Assembly (NCBI GenBank): GCA_043228905.1
Contig: JBHGNT010000002.1
Location: forward strand, 20,708,001 to 20,772,000
DNA length: 64,000 nt
Direction of reading: 5' to 3'
DNA from: Azolla caroliniana
Taxonomy: Eukaryota > Polypodiophyta
The translations under genes were made by a program, and so were the position numbers. The notes below the pieces were generated by a model that was given only the letters and a program-made list of their open reading frames with translations, did not search any database and had not been told where the DNA came from. Position 1 is the stretch's first letter; each line of letters opens with the position of its first letter. Shown here piece by piece: positions 46,290-56,016 of the stretch.

Positions 46290-47508
46290 AGTGTCATGTC
46301 ATAATAACATTTTATGTTAGTGTCATGTTTTCTTCATATTCGTGAATATACGTTTTATGAGTTTTTGAACATTCAATTATAATTTGTAATGACATATTTT
46401 GATTCGATCTCTATAGTTCATACTCATTTTTTGTAAAGTTCTAAAGTGAAGAGATTGGCACCTTTACTAGTTGTGAGATGAGAACATCGATAATTGCAAG
46501 ATGAGCTCATCATCAATACAATTATGTATTTGAACTATTTGATTATTATGTTCGTGCTTTCTAATCAATTTTTATGTTCATGCTTTCTAATGTTTAGTAG
46601 TTTTAGTAATTCCTAAGTTTTGAACTTTCAATTGTGTTGACATTTGATTCAATCAATATATAATATAGACCATAGTCATTTTTTGAAATTCCAATCTTTA
46701 TTTTTTTTTCCAACTTCTAAATCCTGTCCAACTTTGATATGATTTACCATACACGTTTGATTGATTCATCATTCTTGAATGCGAATGTACGTATGGTATG
46801 TATGATTCATTCTATGCCTACAAGTATAAAATTCAAGGGATTTTGTGGCTAAAACATATGTAGATAAGTAATACTTTATGTTGCACAAAGTTCCCAAAGA
46901 TATACAAACAATAATGGATGCTTTTTGGTAGTATAGTTGTGTTGTTATGTTGCAAATCAACCTCACTAAGTTAAAGTTCTTACCTTTATGTTGTCAAAAG
47001 AATCTATGAGAAGGGTGCGAAAGACAAATGCATATAATGTATAAAGTGTTTTGCAACAACCCCTTGATGTGTGTATGCATGAGTTTTTTGATGCAAATTT
47101 GTTGGGTATTTGGAGAGCACAAAGCTCTTCAGGATCGAAGGGAAAGGTTGACGACATTGTCTGTTGTGGACACACCGTGGTCTACAACTCCACACTTCTT
47201 CTCCCTCCGTCATTGATCATGGAGAGGATCCCATGCTTGAAAGAACTTTTTGGGTTCTATTGTGTGGGTTCCGTTGTCATGAAGATTTTCAGCAACGGTA
47301 TGAAAATTGTGTGCAACGAATGAAATCGAGAAGGTGCAATGTGCACGTGTGAAAGGGGTGAAGGCCACACGCATATGCTAGCATGTTGTAAATAGGATTG
47401 AAATGAGAATCGTAAAAGAAAAGCTAGATGTAAAGTTAAACATGTGCACGTGTGATGTGCGCTCAATTGTAAATATAAAAATAAGACTAAGACCTAGTAA
47501 CATCTAAG
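46288..47508. other. intergenic, no gene supported
   Basis: A 90-codon plus-strand frame (47051-47323) has no recognised domain. No transposon ends were seen. Confidence 0.35.
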
Positions 47509-47992
47509 TGCATACATAGGGATGGAAGCAAGGCTTGAACCTTGCACCTCCAAGATAGGAGACAAATTTACTTACCATTAAAGCCACTATTGAGTGCTTT
47601 AGAATTTGTATATTTTCTTTTTCATATTCGGTATTTTGTAGGAAGCAAACATATAGAAACCGTGGGCACAAAACCATGGTTTTAGCCTGTGGCTTTAGCC
47701 CATGGTTTTTGCATGGAGAGACCTATAAAAGCTTATAGTTGGGCTTGTGTAAGGGAGGCAAGTGATGTAAGTAAAAAAAGAAACTTTTAATCAAAGATCG
47801 GAGTTATCCTAATGGTGATGTGTGTTGTCTCGTAAAACTAAAGTCAAGGGTTCAATCTCTCTCTCTCTCTCTCTCTCCATCTATCTATCTTCAATACTTT
47901 CTCGCTTACACTGCAAAAAACATCGAATCCTTCCGGTCCAAGACCCCGGTGGTCCTACTTCATTTCACGAACACACGAGGATTTCCTTAACA
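47509..47992 (+). repeat. probable 5' LTR of gag-bearing LTR element G
   Basis: Bounded by TGCATACATAGGG at the left and TTCCTTAACA at the right. A primer-site candidate starts 7 bp further on. It contains CTATAAAAGC (TATA-like) at about 47725 and GTCAAGGGTTCAATC followed by (CT)n. The 3' part (TCGAATCCTT, CCGGTCCAAGACCCCGG) is shared with both arms of the palindrome at 61630-62417. The left boundary is inferred. Confidence 0.5.
47519..47590 (-). other. tRNA-like sequence (A/B boxes, T-arm-like hairpin), antisense in LTR
   Basis: On the minus strand TGGCTTTAATGG (47586-47575) resembles an A box and GGTTCAAGCC (47541-47532) a B box, starts 45 bp apart. GCAAGG/CCTTGC can pair as a T-arm, and CTCC...GGAG as an anticodon arm. 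The acceptor stem does not pair, so it is not a working tRNA gene. Confidence 0.5.
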
Positions 47993-47999
47993 TCTTACT

Positions 48000-48015
48000 T
48001 GGTGAACCCGACGTG
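48000..48015 (+). other. primer-binding-site candidate of element G
   Basis: TGGTGAACCCGACGTG begins with TGG and contains a T-arm-like complement (GAACCCG), as a tRNA-primed site should. The matching tRNA was not determined. Confidence 0.5.
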
Positions 48016-48328
48016 AAAGAAGCGGTAGGAAGGATCAAGTCGAGGATCAACCGATAATTGGAGATGGCGTCCTCAAGCAATCAAGCAAGAGAGTTCGAAA
48101 GGATGATGCTAATTGTTGAGCAAATGATGAGATCTCGGGACAACGATGCGACCGTGGAGAAGGCTATCGATCGTGTCGTGAAGATCGAGGGTCAATTTGA
48201 TGGAAGGAACATTACAAAGTTCCTTGACGCATATAAAAGGGAGATGAATCAGAGGGATGTGTTTGAAGCACGTCAAATCTCAAGTTTCAAGAGAGTTGCC
48301 GCCAACAACGTCCAAAGGCGGGTCATCG

Positions 48329-49033
48329 TGTTACGAATCCACGCTCCGATTCACCTTCACCGTTCGGCCACAACCGAGAAATCACGAATCAATGCAGCAG
48401 AAAATAGGAAACACAGAGAAAGACACGATAACACAGGGATTAACGTGGAAAACCCTATACGGGAAAAACCACGGGAGTGCAAGACTCCAAACCAAAACTA
48501 TGCACAGAGAAATATACAATGGCGAGCTGCAAGGCGACGACCTTGAGCTCGCTGTCCTCGCCACAGGCGGCGGTATTACACAGAGGCGTCGACCTCTTCC
48601 TCTCTCACGCTCTATCTCTCTCACGGCTGCTCTCTCTTCACTCCTCTAGAGTGGAAAAACAGAAAAATGAGTAGCAACATAAAACTGTTTGCCCTAAGTC
48701 ATATTTATACACATATGACTTTAGGGCTATTTACAAATATAGCCTCCAGGGCCCTTGGCAAAACATATTCACAAATATGTCCCCGCATCCGGATCTCTCT
48801 CCGGGTACATTCATCATCCGGCTCCGTAGCCGGGTCTTCATCATCCGGCTCCGTAGCCGGGGTCTTCATCATCCGGCTCCGTAGCCGGGGTCTACATCAT
48901 CCGACTCCGTAGCCGGGTACTCTTCATCCGGCTTCATGCCGGGTACTCTTCATCCTCCGGTTCCGTAACCGCAACCGGGCTTGCCGTCATTCATCTCCGG
49001 ACATCCCATCCGGAGGGACCGAAAATCCCAACA
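48329..49033 (-). repeat. 3' LTR of the complete copia (705 bp)
   Basis: Plus-strand text TGTTACGAATCC...ATCCCAACA. U3 holds a tandem array around CATCCGGCTCCGTAGCCGG (48811-48960). The own-strand TATA-like TATAAATA is at 48702-48709. The U5 hairpin (GTGG...CCAC around CCCTATACGGG) is at about 48445-48473. Confidence 0.95.
48811..48960 (-). repeat. U3 tandem repeats, about 26-bp unit
   Basis: About five imperfect copies of CATCCGGCTCCGTAGCCGGG plus TCTTCAT. Each unit contains an inverted CCGGCT...AGCCGG. They lie upstream of the LTR TATA box, where enhancer repeats are common. The other LTR has the same array. Confidence 0.88.
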
Positions 49034-49045
49034 AACTCCCCCTTC
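49034..49045 (-). other. polypurine tract of the complete copia
   Basis: Own strand GAAGGGGGAGTT directly before the 3' LTR. It primes plus-strand DNA synthesis and overlaps the end of the gag-pol frame. Confidence 0.88.
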
Positions 49046-52000
49046 ACTTCGGCATGGGATGTCTCTCCAATCCGATCCTCTTCCGGCATGCTTCCAGCTT
49101 GTCGGGTGTGAGCACCTTGGTCAGCATATCCGACCCGTTCTCGTCCGTGTGGATCTTCGTCAGCACGAACTCCTTGTCTTCTATCCTTTCTCGGATCCAG
49201 TGGTATCTACGCTGGATGTGTTTCGTCCGGGAATGGTAGGCCGCGTTCTTCGCAAGGTGGATGGCACTCTGACTATCGCAGTAGAGCCGGTACTCCTCCT
49301 GCCGGATACCGAGCTCTCTAATGAATTCCTTCATCCATATTATTTCCTTGCCGGCTTCAACAGCCGCCATGTACTCCGCCTCCGTGGTTGACAACGCAAC
49401 CGTCTTCTGCAGCCTCGACTGCCACGAAACAGCTCCCCCTGCATACGTCATCACATACCCGGATGTGGACCGGCTGGTATCCGCATCAGCCGACATGTCC
49501 GAATCGGTAAATCCATCGAGTTCGGGCTTACCGGAGCCGAATCGGAGGCACATGTTCGAAGTGCCCTTTAGGTATCGGAGTATCCATTTGACCGCGTTCC
49601 AGTGCTCTTTGCCGGGATTGCTCATGTACCGGTTCACCACTCCGACTGCATATCCTATGTCCGGTCGGGTACACACCATTGCGTACATCAAGCTCCCGAC
49701 GGCAGAGGCATATGGTACTTTCATCATGACCTCCTTCTCAGCCTTTGTCTTGGGGCTTTGCTTCCTGGACAGCTTGCAGTTTGCCGGGAGTGTTGACCCG
49801 ACCGGTCTTGCTTCCGACATGTTGAACCGGTGAAGCACCTTTGTCACGTACTTCTCCTGTGACAACCACAACTGCTTCTTCTTCCGGTCCCGGATGATGT
49901 GCATCCCTAGTATTTGCCTCGCCGGACCCAGGTCCTTCATTGAGAAGGTTCGGTGAAGAGCCTTCTTCAACATCCGTATCTTGACCTGGTCTCGTCCGAC
50001 GATCAACATGTCGTCCACGTACAGGAGGAGTATTAGAAAGTCTCCTCCTTCGAACTTCTTCACAAACACGCAGTGATCGGTCTGCGTTTTGTGGTACCCT
50101 TCGTCTGTCATGAAGGAGTCGAACTTCCGGTACCATTGCCGGGGAGCCTGCTTCAGACCGTAGAGGCTCTTCTTCAACCGGCATACCAGGTGCTCCTTTC
50201 CTTTCTTCTCGAATCCTTCCGGTTGCTGCATGTAGATCTCTTCTTCGAGGTCACCGTGAAGGAATGCCATCTTCACGTCCATCTGTTCTACCTCGAGGTC
50301 CATGCTTGCCGCTATGCTCAGCACCGTCCGGATGGAGGTCATCTTCACTACCGGGGCAAATATCTCGTCGAAGTCGACGCCCTTCTTCTGCTGGAACCCC
50401 TTCACCACGATCTTGGCTTTGTATCTCGGGGGGTTTCCGGCATCTCCCGGTTTCAGCTTGAACACCCACTTGTTTAGAAGTGCCCGCTTTCCTTTCGGCA
50501 ACTCCACAAGTTCATATGTGTGGTTCTCATGCAGGGAATCCATCTCCTCCTGCATGGCACTTAACCACCTGCGGCTATGTGTGTCAAGCTCTGCTTCTTC
50601 AAAACTCTCCGGCTCCCCCTCGTCGGTTAGCAGCACGTGCTCTGGTTCCGGAAATCTCCGGGGGGCCCTTCTCTCTCTTAGAGGATATCTCCGTTCCGGG
50701 GCTTCGGTAACCGGCTCCTCCATTTCCTCTTCATCCGAATCCATTTCGGGATCGGGGCCGGTTTCGGTATCAGTTTCATCTTCCTCGGCCGGTTCTGTTT
50801 CTTCACCGTCTTCGGCCGGATCCTCGAGTGCTAACCGGTCCCTTGCCGGTCGGGACTGCTCTTCGTAGAGTTGATTCTCACCGGTCGACTTTGAGCTCTT
50901 CATCTTCTTCTCCGACTCCCAGTCGGCGAGTGTCTTGTCCTCCATGAAGATGATATCACGACTCCTGAATATCTTCTTGTCGACCGGGTCCCATACTCGG
51001 TAGCCGAACTCGTCGTTGCCGTAACCGAGGAATATGCATGGCCGGGTCTTTGGATCTAGCTTTCCTCTCCGGTCCTTTGCCACATGCACATATGCGAGAC
51101 ACCCGAACACCTTCAGATGCCGGTAGGATACTTCCCTACCGGTCCACACTCTCTGCGGCGTGTCTCCGTCCAAAGGTACTGAGGGTGATCTGTTTATCAC
51201 GTATGTCGCCGTCGACATTGCCTCAGCCCAAAACCCCTTGGGTAATTTCGCATGCGCCAGCATACTCCGGACCCTCTCCATTATGGTCCGGTTCATCCTC
51301 TCGGCCAGCCCGTTCAGTTCCGGCGTCTTCGGCACAGTAAACTCGAGCCGGATTCCCTTCGAGCGACAGTACTCCTCGAACTGCACCCGGTATTCCCCTC
51401 CGTTATCCGCTCGTATCGCTTTCAGCTCCTTGCCGGATTCCCTTTCCACTCTCGCGTGGAGTTCTTTGAAGACGGACAATACTTGGTCCTTTGTCTTCAA
51501 CGGTGCCGTCCACAGCTTCCGGCTGTGATCATCTATGAATGTTACGAAGTACTGGGCTCCGCCATGTGACTTCGTTTCTACCTGACACACATCAGTGTGC
51601 ACCAACTCCAATGGTGCGCTACGTCTCGTCGGTGGCCTTGAGTGGAAGGAGGCTCGGTTCTGCTTACCGGCCAGGCAATCAGTGCACTTCTCCAGATGCA
51701 CATGCTTCACTGGGATAAGGTTGTCTTCTGCAAGCCTCTTCATCCCCTTCTCACTCATGTGGCACAGTCTCTTGTGCCACAGCTCACCGGCAGTGTCGGC
51801 TGCCACGTTCAACTCTTCCGGACACAACCGGGCATTCATAAGGTACAGTGTGTTGACTTTCCGGGCCCGAGCCACTATCAGGCTCCCTTTGCTGAACTTC
51901 ATGACACTGTTCCGGATGCTACCCGTGTAGCCTTCATCGTCTAGCCTCCCGGCCGAAATCAGGTTCAATCGAACCTCCGGAACGTGTCGAACATCCTTAA

Positions 52001-53117
52001 GCAGCATTTTGCATCCGGTCGAGGTTGTCAACCACACGTCTCCTATGCCGGCAATCCGGCACGTACCTTCCTTTCCCATCCGGACACAGCCGTGCTCACC
52101 GGCTGTGTATGATGAGAAGTATTTCTTCTCGGGGGTCAGGTGGAACGACGCTCCGGAATCGACCACCCAGGTCATCTCTACATCGGCAAGATTTAGCTCC
52201 CTTTCTTCGGTAATGAGCATTATCTCTTCTTCACTTGCCGCGAGTGCCGTCGTTCCTTTCCGGTCCTGCCCTCGCCGATCCGGACCTCTCCGGTCCGTGG
52301 ATCCCCGGTATGCACCGTTTCGCTCCGGTGACTTCTTCGAATCGGTGTCGTCGGCTCCGTTGTCTTTTCGGTAATGCCGACAATTCTTCCGGAAGTGCCC
52401 CGGCTTCCCACAGTGGAAGCATGTGGGTCTTCCTCTTGACTGCGACCGGGTCCCCGACTTCTCTCGTCTTTGCGGACTCCGGTTCCATTGTCTTCCCCGA
52501 TCCGATTCGGTAAGCAGCGCCTTCGGGTCGGAGGCCGGTTCTTTATCTCTCCGACGCGCTTCTTCGTTCAAAATACTTGTCTTTACCGTTTGTAGAGACA
52601 AGTTATCTTCGGTGCAGGAGGTGCTGAGAGTCACCACCAAGTTCTCCCAGCTTTCCGGCAATGTACACATCAGAATGATGGCTTGCATTGCATCCTCCAA
52701 CGGGAACTTGATCGCCGCAAGCTGGTTCACGAATCCCATGAACGTGCTCACGTGTTCCACCATACTCTCGCCGTCCCGGTACTTGAGGTTCACTATCTTC
52801 CTCATCAGGGAGGTCCGGTTCAACGCATTCTTCCTCTCGTAGAGGCCCGACAGCTTCCGCCACATCTCATATGCGTTGGTGTCGTTCGCCACATGTTGTA
52901 GAACGCTCACGTCGACGTATTGCCGAATGGTTGCAACGGCTTTCCGGTTCAGAAGCCTCCATTCCGTCTCAAGTAGCCCCTTCGGTATTTCCGACCTGTC
53001 AATCGGTTCGTACAGGTCCCGAACAATCAGAAGATCCTCCATCTTGATCTTCCAATCGGCGTAGTTCTGCGCATTCAGCACCATCATCCCCGGCTGCCCG
53101 CTGCTGCCGCCTTCCAT
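49044..53117 (-). CDS. copia gag-pol polyprotein, intact (1357 aa)
   Basis: Start chosen at 53117 (MEGGSSGQPGMMVLN): upstream codons fall in the primer site and LTR. Order by residue: gag (about 1-220, with NAQNYADWKIKMEDLL and AYEMWRKLSGLYERKN), CCHC knuckle CFHCGKPGHFRKNC (233-246), protease DSGA (320-323), integrase zinc H448/H453/C478/C481, integrase core D509, D571, E606 (D-35-E), Glu-rich linker with GKEL-type C-terminus, RT with LYVDDMLIVG (YVDD about 1033-1036), RNase H (D1205, E1246, D1281). All catalytic residues I can check are present and no stop interrupts it. It acts in cytoplasmic particles, then integrates in the nucleus. Confidence 0.96.
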   Translation of the reverse strand: MEGGSSGQPGMMVLNAQNYADWKIKMEDLLIVRDLYEPIDRSEIPKGLLETEWRLLNRKAVATIRQYVDVSVLQHVANDTNAYEMWRKLSGLYERKNALNRTSLMRKIVNLKYRDGESMVEHVSTFMGFVNQLAAIKFPLEDAMQAIILMCTLPESWENLVVTLSTSCTEDNLSLQTVKTSILNEEARRRDKEPASDPKALLTESDRGRQWNRSPQRREKSGTRSQSRGRPTCFHCGKPGHFRKNCRHYRKDNGADDTDSKKSPERNGAYRGSTDRRGPDRRGQDRKGTTALAASEEEIMLITEERELNLADVEMTWVVDSGASFHLTPEKKYFSSYTAGEHGCVRMGKEGTCRIAGIGDVWLTTSTGCKMLLKDVRHVPEVRLNLISAGRLDDEGYTGSIRNSVMKFSKGSLIVARARKVNTLYLMNARLCPEELNVAADTAGELWHKRLCHMSEKGMKRLAEDNLIPVKHVHLEKCTDCLAGKQNRASFHSRPPTRRSAPLELVHTDVCQVETKSHGGAQYFVTFIDDHSRKLWTAPLKTKDQVLSVFKELHARVERESGKELKAIRADNGGEYRVQFEEYCRSKGIRLEFTVPKTPELNGLAERMNRTIMERVRSMLAHAKLPKGFWAEAMSTATYVINRSPSVPLDGDTPQRVWTGREVSYRHLKVFGCLAYVHVAKDRRGKLDPKTRPCIFLGYGNDEFGYRVWDPVDKKIFRSRDIIFMEDKTLADWESEKKMKSSKSTGENQLYEEQSRPARDRLALEDPAEDGEETEPAEEDETDTETGPDPEMDSDEEEMEEPVTEAPERRYPLRERRAPRRFPEPEHVLLTDEGEPESFEEAELDTHSRRWLSAMQEEMDSLHENHTYELVELPKGKRALLNKWVFKLKPGDAGNPPRYKAKIVVKGFQQKKGVDFDEIFAPVVKMTSIRTVLSIAASMDLEVEQMDVKMAFLHGDLEEEIYMQQPEGFEKKGKEHLVCRLKKSLYGLKQAPRQWYRKFDSFMTDEGYHKTQTDHCVFVKKFEGGDFLILLLYVDDMLIVGRDQVKIRMLKKALHRTFSMKDLGPARQILGMHIIRDRKKKQLWLSQEKYVTKVLHRFNMSEARPVGSTLPANCKLSRKQSPKTKAEKEVMMKVPYASAVGSLMYAMVCTRPDIGYAVGVVNRYMSNPGKEHWNAVKWILRYLKGTSNMCLRFGSGKPELDGFTDSDMSADADTSRSTSGYVMTYAGGAVSWQSRLQKTVALSTTEAEYMAAVEAGKEIIWMKEFIRELGIRQEEYRLYCDSQSAIHLAKNAAYHSRTKHIQRRYHWIRERIEDKEFVLTKIHTDENGSDMLTKVLTPDKLEACRKRIGLERHPMPK

Positions 53118-53133
53118 TTTCCGCACTGCCGTC

Positions 53134-53145
53134 GCTCTGATACCA
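53134..53145 (-). other. primer-binding site of the complete copia
   Basis: Own strand TGGTATCAGAGC, two bases inside the 5' LTR. Standard initiator tRNA-Met match. Confidence 0.93.
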
Positions 53146-53147
53146 CT

Positions 53148-53852
53148 TGTTACGAATCCACGCTCCGATTCACCTTCACCATTCGGCCACAACCGAGAAA
53201 TCACGAATCAATGCAGCAGAAAATAGGAAACACAGAGAAAGACACGATAACACAGGGATTAACGTGGAAAACCCTATACGGGAAAAACCACGGGAGTGCA
53301 AGACTCCAAACCAAAACTATGCACAGAGAAATATACAATGGCGAGCTGCAAGGCGACGACCTTGAGCTCGCTGTCCTCGCCATAGGCAGCGGTATTACAC
53401 AGAGGCGTCGACCTCTTCCTCTCTCACGCTCTATCTCTCTCACGGCTGCTCTCTCTTCACTCCTCTAGAGTGGAAAAACAGAAAAATGAGTAGCAACATA
53501 AAACTGTTTGCCCTAAGTCATATTTATACACATATGACTTTAGGGCTATTTACAAATATAGCCTCCAGGGCCCTTGGCAAAACATATTCACAAATATGTC
53601 CCCGCATCCGGATCTCTCTCCGGGTACATTCATCATCCGGCTCCGTAGCCGGGTCTTCATCATCCGGCTCCGTAGCCGGGGTCTTCATCATCCGGCTCCG
53701 TAACCGGGGTCTACATCATCCGACTCCGTAGCCGAGTACTCTTCATCCGGCTTCATGCTGGGTACTCTTCATCCTCCGGTTCCGTAACCGCAACCGGGCT
53801 TGCCGTCATTCATCTCCGGACATCCCATCCGGAGGGACCGAAAATCCCAACA
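53148..53852 (-). repeat. 5' LTR of the complete copia (705 bp)
   Basis: Same length and ends as 48329-49033. The differences I count are near the start (CCGTTCGG/CCATTCGG), two in the CGCCACAGGCGG segment, and three in the U3 repeat area. Confidence 0.95.
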
Positions 53853-54439
53853 CATCGAGATTCAAGAAAGGAAGACAACGTGGTCAAAGTTTGAAAGAGC
53901 AATATTATCGGAGTTTGCGATGGAAGATTTGTCGTGGATGACTCGACATGTCTTGATGAAGTGGATAGAAAAGAAAAATAAGAAGATGAGCGCCTCAATG
54001 GTATACGACGAGTTCAACCAGATGTTTAGTCGTCTCCCTGCCACGGACCAAGTGCTGCTTGAGGAGGACAAGACTTTGTACTTCCTAAAAGTTTTGGATA
54101 TGAAGGATAGACGAGAATTGGGGACTCTCCTCGAAGATGATACCCAAGTGAATGGGCTTGTGGAAGACTGGGTTGCGGTGAAGAGAGCATGCAACAAGAT
54201 CGATAGGCGTCATGAATGGCTTGAAGATATTGACTTGGTAAGGTCAAACATAGAAAAAACAAGACCATCTAAAGAAGTCGAGTTGCCTAAACAAAGCAAC
54301 CTACATGAAAAGAAGATTGATGATGACTCGAGGACAGAGAAGGCCACTTCGAGGGAGGATGAATGTTTCGGAACATGCGTCGTGTTCGAAACATCGGATG
54401 ATGAAGGAGCAAGCTTAATCGAAGCTTGCATCAAGGGAG

Positions 54440-55160
54440 ATAAAGAGTGTGAGGTCGACATGATGGAGGATCTAGCCACTAAAATCGACATCAAGGAGGT
54501 GGCTATGAAAGGAACAACAAGTGTCGGCAATGACCACGGCCAAATTTTCTCCGCACTTGTTCCAAAGACTTGGGCAATTGCATCCAAGAACCAACGTGAG
54601 ACCCAAGAGACGGAAGGTGTCGGCGAGGAGCCGAAGGTCAAAACTAATACATGAGACGAAGAGGGAAGCATAATCGAGGCTTGCTCGATCAAGAGGGTTA
54701 ATGGGTACGAGTTCCATGAGTCTATAGAGGTAGCCACGAAAGAAGCCATCGAGTCGGAGGTGGCTATGGACGAGTCAATGGAGAATGACCATGTTGAGAC
54801 TTTCCCGCCACTAACTCTAGAGACTTTGGCAGTTGCGTTCGAAAGGTAACATGAGACCGAAGAGACGGAAGGTGGCAGAGAGAAAACAAAGGTCAAAGTC
54901 GATGCATATGACGAAGAGATAGCCGAGAAGGTGGCTATGGGCGAAACGACGGAGGATGGTAATACCAATGATTCTTGCCCACTAATTCTAGAGACTTCAA
55001 CGGTTGTGTCCAAGAACCAATGTGAGACTAGAGAGACGGGAGGTGGCAGCAAGGAACGTAGAGCCGGAAGTGAGTTCGAACAGAAGATGATCCGGCCGGA
55101 ATTCCGGCCTAAACAAAAACCAAACCAAGTGGAAGTGGATTTGGCCGAAATCTGATCGGT
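54440..55160 (+). pseudogene. repetitive region downstream of element G gag
   Basis: Three loosely repeated modules of about 60-80 residues. Each has a VAM...T segment, a (S/N)D-(H/C) segment, an L-P-T/L-E-T segment and a (R/C)ET(Q/R)ET-G segment, starting near 54440, 54660 and 54910. Stops TGA (54652) and TAA (54847) interrupt. No known domain. Possibly a spacer of the element or a tandemly expanded gag tail. Confidence 0.45.
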
Positions 55161-55605
55161 TAAGCCCGACCCGGATGGAAATCGTTCCAGCCGGAAGCCG
55201 ATCAGACGAGACCAATCCGAAAAGAAGCTAATTCGACTCAACCGGAGGTCGAACCGGTCGAGGCCAGTAAACACGAGGAAATGGAAGCGAACCTGGACCG
55301 AAATCAATCGATCGAACCCGACCCGACCCGAAAGGGGGCCAACTCGGTTGAAACCAATCAGCCAAGTCCAATTCAGTCGAATACAAATCCGAATGGCAAC
55401 TGATTCAACCGAAAGTCGATCGGACGAGACTGATCTGGAAAGAAGTCAAGGTTGATGAAGACAAGGAAGAGGCCAAGCAAGCACACTACCATGGACAATA
55501 AGGGCCAAATGAGCCAAGCAGATTTGAAGGGTGTTACCGAGGATGAGATCTCGACTAAGGAGGGCTCTTACATGAAGATCATCAACTCTAACGCGAGATT
55601 GTACG
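55161..55605. other. element G internal sequence, no clear product
   Basis: Arg/Ser-rich translation in changing frames with repeated CCGA/CCGG words and a 70-codon frame at 55452-55664. It ends at GTACG, the duplication left by the next insertion; the interrupted text resumes at 61180. Confidence 0.4.
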
Positions 55606-56005
55606 TGTCAGGAATAGTACTAAGCAGAGATGGAATTAGTACTAAAGAAGAGCAGTACTATTAGTACTAAGAGGACGGGACTGCGTAAGACTCCCGAGAG
55701 AGAGAGAGGATGATAACAGCCAATATATTATGTGAAGGATACTTAGTACAAAATGGCTAATAGGCTTAAGACTGGCGTTGAACCAATTTGGTTCAAAACA
55801 ATGCCTTGTGCCTCCTTTTATAGTGTTTTTAGGAATAATCCTGAAGCTTCTAGAATGTTCCAGAGAGATCTGGAATATACATCAATTTTCTATGATAAAA
55901 CATAAATGAAAATAATATCCTACAAATTACAATTCATAGTCTAATGGTAAGAGCTCGACCCATGTAGCATAAGGTCATGAGTTCAAGTCTTGCCATATCA
56001 TGACA
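55606..56005 (-). repeat. 3' LTR of chromovirus copy B
   Basis: Own strand TGTCATGATATGGCAAG...TATTCCTGACA. The tRNA-like A and B boxes on the antisense (plus) strand are at 55937-55947 and 55980-55989. The polypurine tract (own strand AAGGGGGAGATAG) is at 56006-56018. Confidence 0.93.
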
Positions 56006-56016
56006 CTATCTCCCCC

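Larger units (their letters stand above)
48329..53852 (-). mobile_element. structurally complete Ty1/copia retrotransposon (5524 bp)
   Basis: Two 705-bp LTRs, a standard primer site, a polypurine tract, one uninterrupted gag-pol frame and an exact 5-bp duplication CATCG (48324-48328, 53853-53857). LTRs differ at about six sites by eye, all transitions, which is under 1 percent. This is the youngest datable insertion in the window and the only one that looks able to encode all its proteins. Confidence 0.97.
48064..54654 (+). pseudogene. gag-like ORF of element G, split by a copia insertion
   Basis: MASSSNQAREFERMMLIVEQ starts at 48064. FDGRNITKFLDAYKREM and related words mark a plant retrotransposon gag. 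The frame runs to the target duplication CATCG at 48328. Beyond the copia it continues in the same frame from 53858 (EIQERKTTWSKFERAIL, MSASMVYDEFNQMFSRLP, LEEDKTLYFLKVLDMKD) to TGA at 54652. Without the insert the frame would be 353 codons. No protease or RT of this element was found, so it is probably non-autonomous. Confidence 0.78.

Noticed and set aside
46966-47323. Possible small host gene (90 codons, plus)
   Set aside because: No recognised domain, overlapping frames on both strands, no splice or promoter support.
47519-47590. Functional tRNA gene
   Set aside because: A and B boxes and a T-arm-like hairpin are present, but no 7-bp acceptor stem pairs and the T loop is short.
50073-50868. 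Plus-strand ORFs of 130-190 codons within the complete copia
   Set aside because: Antisense shadows of the gag-pol frame, with no motif of their own.
54210-55307. 365-codon minus-strand ORF
   Set aside because: It runs antisense to the element G gag/repeat region, is low-complexity Ser/Phe-rich and has no domain. The plus strand carries the recognisable gag.
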